DNA of 57,473 nucleotides, taken from Lysobacterales bacterium (GTDB lineage Bacteria > Pseudomonadota > Gammaproteobacteria > Xanthomonadales > SZUA-38). A program made the position numbers and the translations under genes. The stretch spans positions 1-57,473 of the forward strand of contig JANQOZ010000016.1 in NCBI GenBank assembly GCA_028285525.1, read 5' to 3'. Of the stretch, positions 55,146 through 57,473 are shown piece by piece (within the stretch, counting starts at the first letter, position 1; the number at the start of each line of letters is the position of its first letter). The notes below the pieces were generated by a model. It ran no database searches and had not been told where the DNA came from. It worked only from the letters and a program-made list of their open reading frames with translations.

Positions 55146-55947
55146 GATAGGGGTGCTCCGGGTAGTTGATCTTCAGCACCCGGTACGCATCTTCTGAGAG
55201 CTGCGCGAGCTCAAGCTTGTCGTAGGCCTGGCTCATCAGCGCCAGGGCGTCACCGGCCTGCGGGGCTTCCTGGAAGTTTTCAACCACGTACTTGGCCCGG
55301 TTGGCCGAAGCCACGTAGGCCCGGCGGCGGTAGTAATACTCAGCGACGGCGATCTCGTAGCCTGCCATCTCATTGCGCAGAAAGAGCATCCGTTCTCGCG
55401 CATCCTCCACGTACTGGCTGTTGGGATAGCGCTGCACCAGCTCGCCGAAAGCGGCGAAAGACGCCCGCGCAAACTCCAGATCTCGGGTGCTCGAATCGAC
55501 GTTCAGAAGCCGGCCCAGGAGCCCGCGGTTGCGAGAGAAGCTGACCAGCCCCTTCAGGTAGTGGGCGTAGTCGGCGTGCTCATGAGTCGGATACGTGCGG
55601 AGGAATCGATCGAGCGTGGTGACCGCCAGGTCCGGTTCAAAATTCTTGTAGTAAGCGTACGCCAGTTCAAGCTGGGCCTGCTCGGCGTAGCGCCCAAACG
55701 GAAAGCGCGACTGCAGCTGGCGATACTGAAAGATGGCCCGGTCGTAAGAGCCGTTGTCGAGCGACTGCTTGGATCGTTCGTACAGCTCGCTGGCGGTGAT
55801 GGTGTTATCCTCGCGCTCCTCGCCATCGGAACCGCATGCGCCAAGCAGTGCCGCCAGCAGCAGGATCAAACCCAGCTGAGCGAATCGAGCCGGAGAGGGT
55901 TTGTGCGAGCGACTGAGGGTTGAGTGAAGTGAGCGCTTTTCCGACAT
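55090..55947 (-). CDS. bamD: Outer membrane assembly lipoprotein BamD
   Basis: BamD is an essential part of the BAM machine that inserts beta-barrels into the outer membrane. The 285-residue protein has a signal with lipobox LLGAC (Cys near 38) and then five TPR-like repeats. The first is recognisable as ASELYERSKQSLDNGSYDRAIFQYRQLQSRFPFGRYAEQAQ (cited in pieces of the chain); LAYAYYKNFEPDLAVTTLDR and VEDARERM follow. It is slightly longer than usual at the N terminus because about 20 residues precede the hydrophobic core. It is divergent from rluD, the classic arrangement. Confidence 0.95.
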   Translation of the reverse strand: MSEKRSLHSTLSRSHKPSPARFAQLGLILLLAALLGACGSDGEEREDNTITASELYERSKQSLDNGSYDRAIFQYRQLQSRFPFGRYAEQAQLELAYAYYKNFEPDLAVTTLDRFLRTYPTHEHADYAHYLKGLVSFSRNRGLLGRLLNVDSSTRDLEFARASFAAFGELVQRYPNSQYVEDARERMLFLRNEMAGYEIAVAEYYYRRRAYVASANRAKYVVENFQEAPQAGDALALMSQAYDKLELAQLSEDAYRVLKINYPEHPYLTGRYESEGWLARLWPFD

Positions 55948-56095
55948 TGAATCACGGGATCACCAGAGGAACAGCCGGTCATGATAACCAAAAACTTGCC
56001 TTGTCATGGCAAAAAAACGCGGAAGTCGGCCCGGTGATTCGACGCAACGCGCGCCGCCTCGGCGATAACGTCGGGAAAACTCCCTGAAGACGCCC

Positions 56096-57061
56096 GTGGA
56101 ATCTCGCATCCACGAGCAGCTTACGGCTGCGGATAATCCGGCCGGCCAGCGCCTCGATCAGCTGCTGGCGGACGCGCTGCCGGACTTCTCCCGGTCGAAG
56201 CTTTCTCAGTGGATCAAACAGGGCCATGTGCAGGTTGATGGCGCCCGCGCGAAGCCCAGCCAGCGACTTTACGGCGGCGAGGCGGTGAGCGTCGACGCGC
56301 CGCTGGAAAATCAGGTCGACGACCGGCCGCAGTCGCTCGACCTCGACCTGGTTCATACCGACGAACATTTTTTTGTCGTCAACAAACCTCCCGGCCTGGT
56401 GGTGCACCCGGCCGCCGGGCACGCTGACGGCACGCTGCTGAACGCGCTGCTCCATCGGGACGAAGCGCTGAAAAAGCTCCCCCGGGCGGGAATTGTCCAC
56501 CGGCTGGATAAGGACACGAGCGGCCTGCTGGTGGTGGCGAGGACGCCGATTGCGCACAGCTCGCTGGTACGGCAGCTGGAGGAACGGACTGTTAGCCGTC
56601 GCTACTGGACGCTGGTCTACGGGCGGCTGGTCAGCGGCGGCACGGTGGATCTCCCGCTCGGGCGCCACCCGGTCGATCGTAAGAAAATGGCCGTCCGCGA
56701 GGACGGCAAGGCCGCGGTCACGCACTACCGCGTCCTCCGGCGCTTCAAGAGCTTCAGCGAGCTGAGCGTAAAGCTCGAGACCGGCCGAACACATCAGATC
56801 CGCGTCCATCTGTCACAGCAGCGCTTTCCGATTGTCGGCGACCGCCAGTACGGCGGGCGACTGCGTTCACCGGCCGGGGCGGGCGAAGGGCTCCTCAACG
56901 CGCTGAACAGCCTGCGCCGGCAGGCCCTCCACGCGGTTCGGCTCGCGTTCGACCATCCCGCCAGCGGCGATCGCGTGAGCTTCGAGGTGCCGTTGCCCGA
57001 CGACCTTGCGGCGCTGGCGAGGGCGGTGGCTGACGACCCGGCACAGCAGGCTGATGCTTGA
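56096..57061 (+). CDS. rluD: 23S rRNA pseudouridine synthase RluD
   Basis: RluD makes the pseudouridines of helix 69 in 23S rRNA. The 321-residue protein has an N-terminal S4 RNA-binding domain (about 15-80; QRLDQLLADALPDFSRSKL, GHVQVDG). The catalytic domain follows, with GIVHRLDKDTSGLLVVA, where Asp is catalytic, and TGRTHQIRVHL. The start is GTG at 56096; no closer ATG fits. bamD-rluD-pgeF is a conserved gammaproteobacterial order. The stop overlaps the pgeF start by 8 nt. Confidence 0.96.
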   Translation: MESRIHEQLTAADNPAGQRLDQLLADALPDFSRSKLSQWIKQGHVQVDGARAKPSQRLYGGEAVSVDAPLENQVDDRPQSLDLDLVHTDEHFFVVNKPPGLVVHPAAGHADGTLLNALLHRDEALKKLPRAGIVHRLDKDTSGLLVVARTPIAHSSLVRQLEERTVSRRYWTLVYGRLVSGGTVDLPLGRHPVDRKKMAVREDGKAAVTHYRVLRRFKSFSELSVKLETGRTHQIRVHLSQQRFPIVGDRQYGGRLRSPAGAGEGLLNALNSLRRQALHAVRLAFDHPASGDRVSFEVPLPDDLAALARAVADDPAQQADA

Positions 57062-57473
57062 GAAGGACGCCCTGCTGACGCCGGACTGGCCCGCACCGGA
57101 ATGGGTCAGCGCCTATAGCACCTCCCGCCGCGGCGGCTGCAGCCGACCACCGCACGAATCGCTGAACCTGAGCTTCGCCGGCGGCGACGATCCGGCTGCG
57201 GTTCGAGACAATCGGCGTCGACTGCGGGCCTCCGTGCCGGCCGAGCCGGTCTGGCTCAGTCAGGTACACGGCACACGGGTGATCGAACTCGACGCGCCAG
57301 CCGACCCGGCTGTTGCGCCGCCCGAAGCGGACGGTGCCTTCACCTCGCGGGTCGGCCTGCAGTGTGTCGTGCTGACCGCCGACTGCCTGCCGCTGCTGAT
57401 CTGCGATCAGGCCAGCCGCCGGGTTGCAGCTGTCCACGCCGGCTGGCGAGGCCTCGCCGCCGGTGTGATCGAA
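57054..57473 (+). CDS. pgeF: PgeF/YfiH polyphenol oxidase family protein (partial)
   Basis: ATG 57054 opens a frame of 140 codons that runs off the window. Family residues are present: VWLSQVHGTRVIEL, TADCLPLLI and AAVHAGWRGLAAG, which contain the Cys/His metal site of the YfiH/PgeF family. These proteins are laccase-like or peptidoglycan-editing enzymes that remove non-canonical amino acids from precursor nucleotides in E. coli. The C-terminal half is not visible. It overlaps rluD by 8 nt, so the two are probably co-transcribed. Confidence 0.93.
   Translation, partial: MLEKDALLTPDWPAPEWVSAYSTSRRGGCSRPPHESLNLSFAGGDDPAAVRDNRRRLRASVPAEPVWLSQVHGTRVIELDAPADPAVAPPEADGAFTSRVGLQCVVLTADCLPLLICDQASRRVAAVHAGWRGLAAGVIE

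Overview
This 57.5 kb window is a stretch of chromosome from a high-GC, Gram-negative gammaproteobacterium. Evidence for this includes an outer-membrane lipoprotein set (dolP, lpoA, bamD), lpxC, a meso-DAP-type MurE, type IV pili and the gammaproteobacterial orders rsmI-rnpB-mraZ-dcw and lpxC-DUF721-M23 peptidase-secA. The sucCD/pilSR/pilBCD/coaE neighbourhood recalls the Xanthomonadales and relatives such as Wenzhouxiangellaceae. That placement is an inference, and no species is named. Almost all of the window is conserved core genome. I saw no prophage, CRISPR array, transposase, toxin-antitoxin pair or tRNA gene.

Layout. (1) 1-4317 (+): riboflavin/thiamine block ribD(end)-ribE-ribBA(degenerate RibA half)-ribH-nusB-thiL-pgpA, tightly overlapped. 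(2) 4367-7565 (-): envelope genes lpoA-yraN-dolP, with a MITE-like palindromic element at the lpoA/yraN junction. (3) 7695-8933 (+): rsmI and the RNase P RNA gene with a strong terminator. (4) 9201-25810 (+): the division and cell wall cluster mraZ-rsmH-ftsL-ftsI-murE-murF-mraY-ftsW-murG-murC-ddlB-ftsQ-ftsA-ftsZ-lpxC, mostly joined by 1-4 nt stop/start overlaps and lacking murB. (5) 25815-30224: a REP-like hairpin with flanking direct repeats, then a DciA-like gene (-) divergent from an M23 peptidase gene and secA (+). (6) 30314-35684 (-): accessory genes, namely a membrane coiled-coil/helix-hairpin-helix protein, a secreted DNRLRE-domain protein, a cobalamin-binding-domain protein, a RhlE-like helicase and a small hypothetical gene. 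(7) 35716-45457 (-): type IV pilus block with pilS-pilR, two tandem pilins, pilB, pilC, pilD, coaE and a TfpX/TfpZ accessory gene; a sigma-54 promoter lies in front of the pilins. (8) 45624-50838 (+): sucC-sucD-nadE-glpK. (9) 50878-54492 (-): polyhydroxyalkanoate block, transcribed phasin-phaR-phaC-phaB, preceded by an AT-rich island full of TGCAA-type motifs. (10) 54788-57473: two very small ORFs (+), bamD (-), rluD (+) and the start of pgeF (+).

How the genes work together. Cluster 4 makes lipid II and the divisome; MraZ may repress it through GTGG repeats, and an apparent terminator after mraZ could attenuate readthrough. PilS/PilR sit directly beside the sigma-54 pilin promoter they probably control. 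PhaR sits beside the phasin promoter region it probably represses. The most interesting non-core signals are the two palindromic insertion-like elements (5347-5614 and 25815-25908), the PhaR island with its micro-genes, the HhH membrane protein and the stand-alone B12-binding protein. I found no convincing wholly new multi-gene system.
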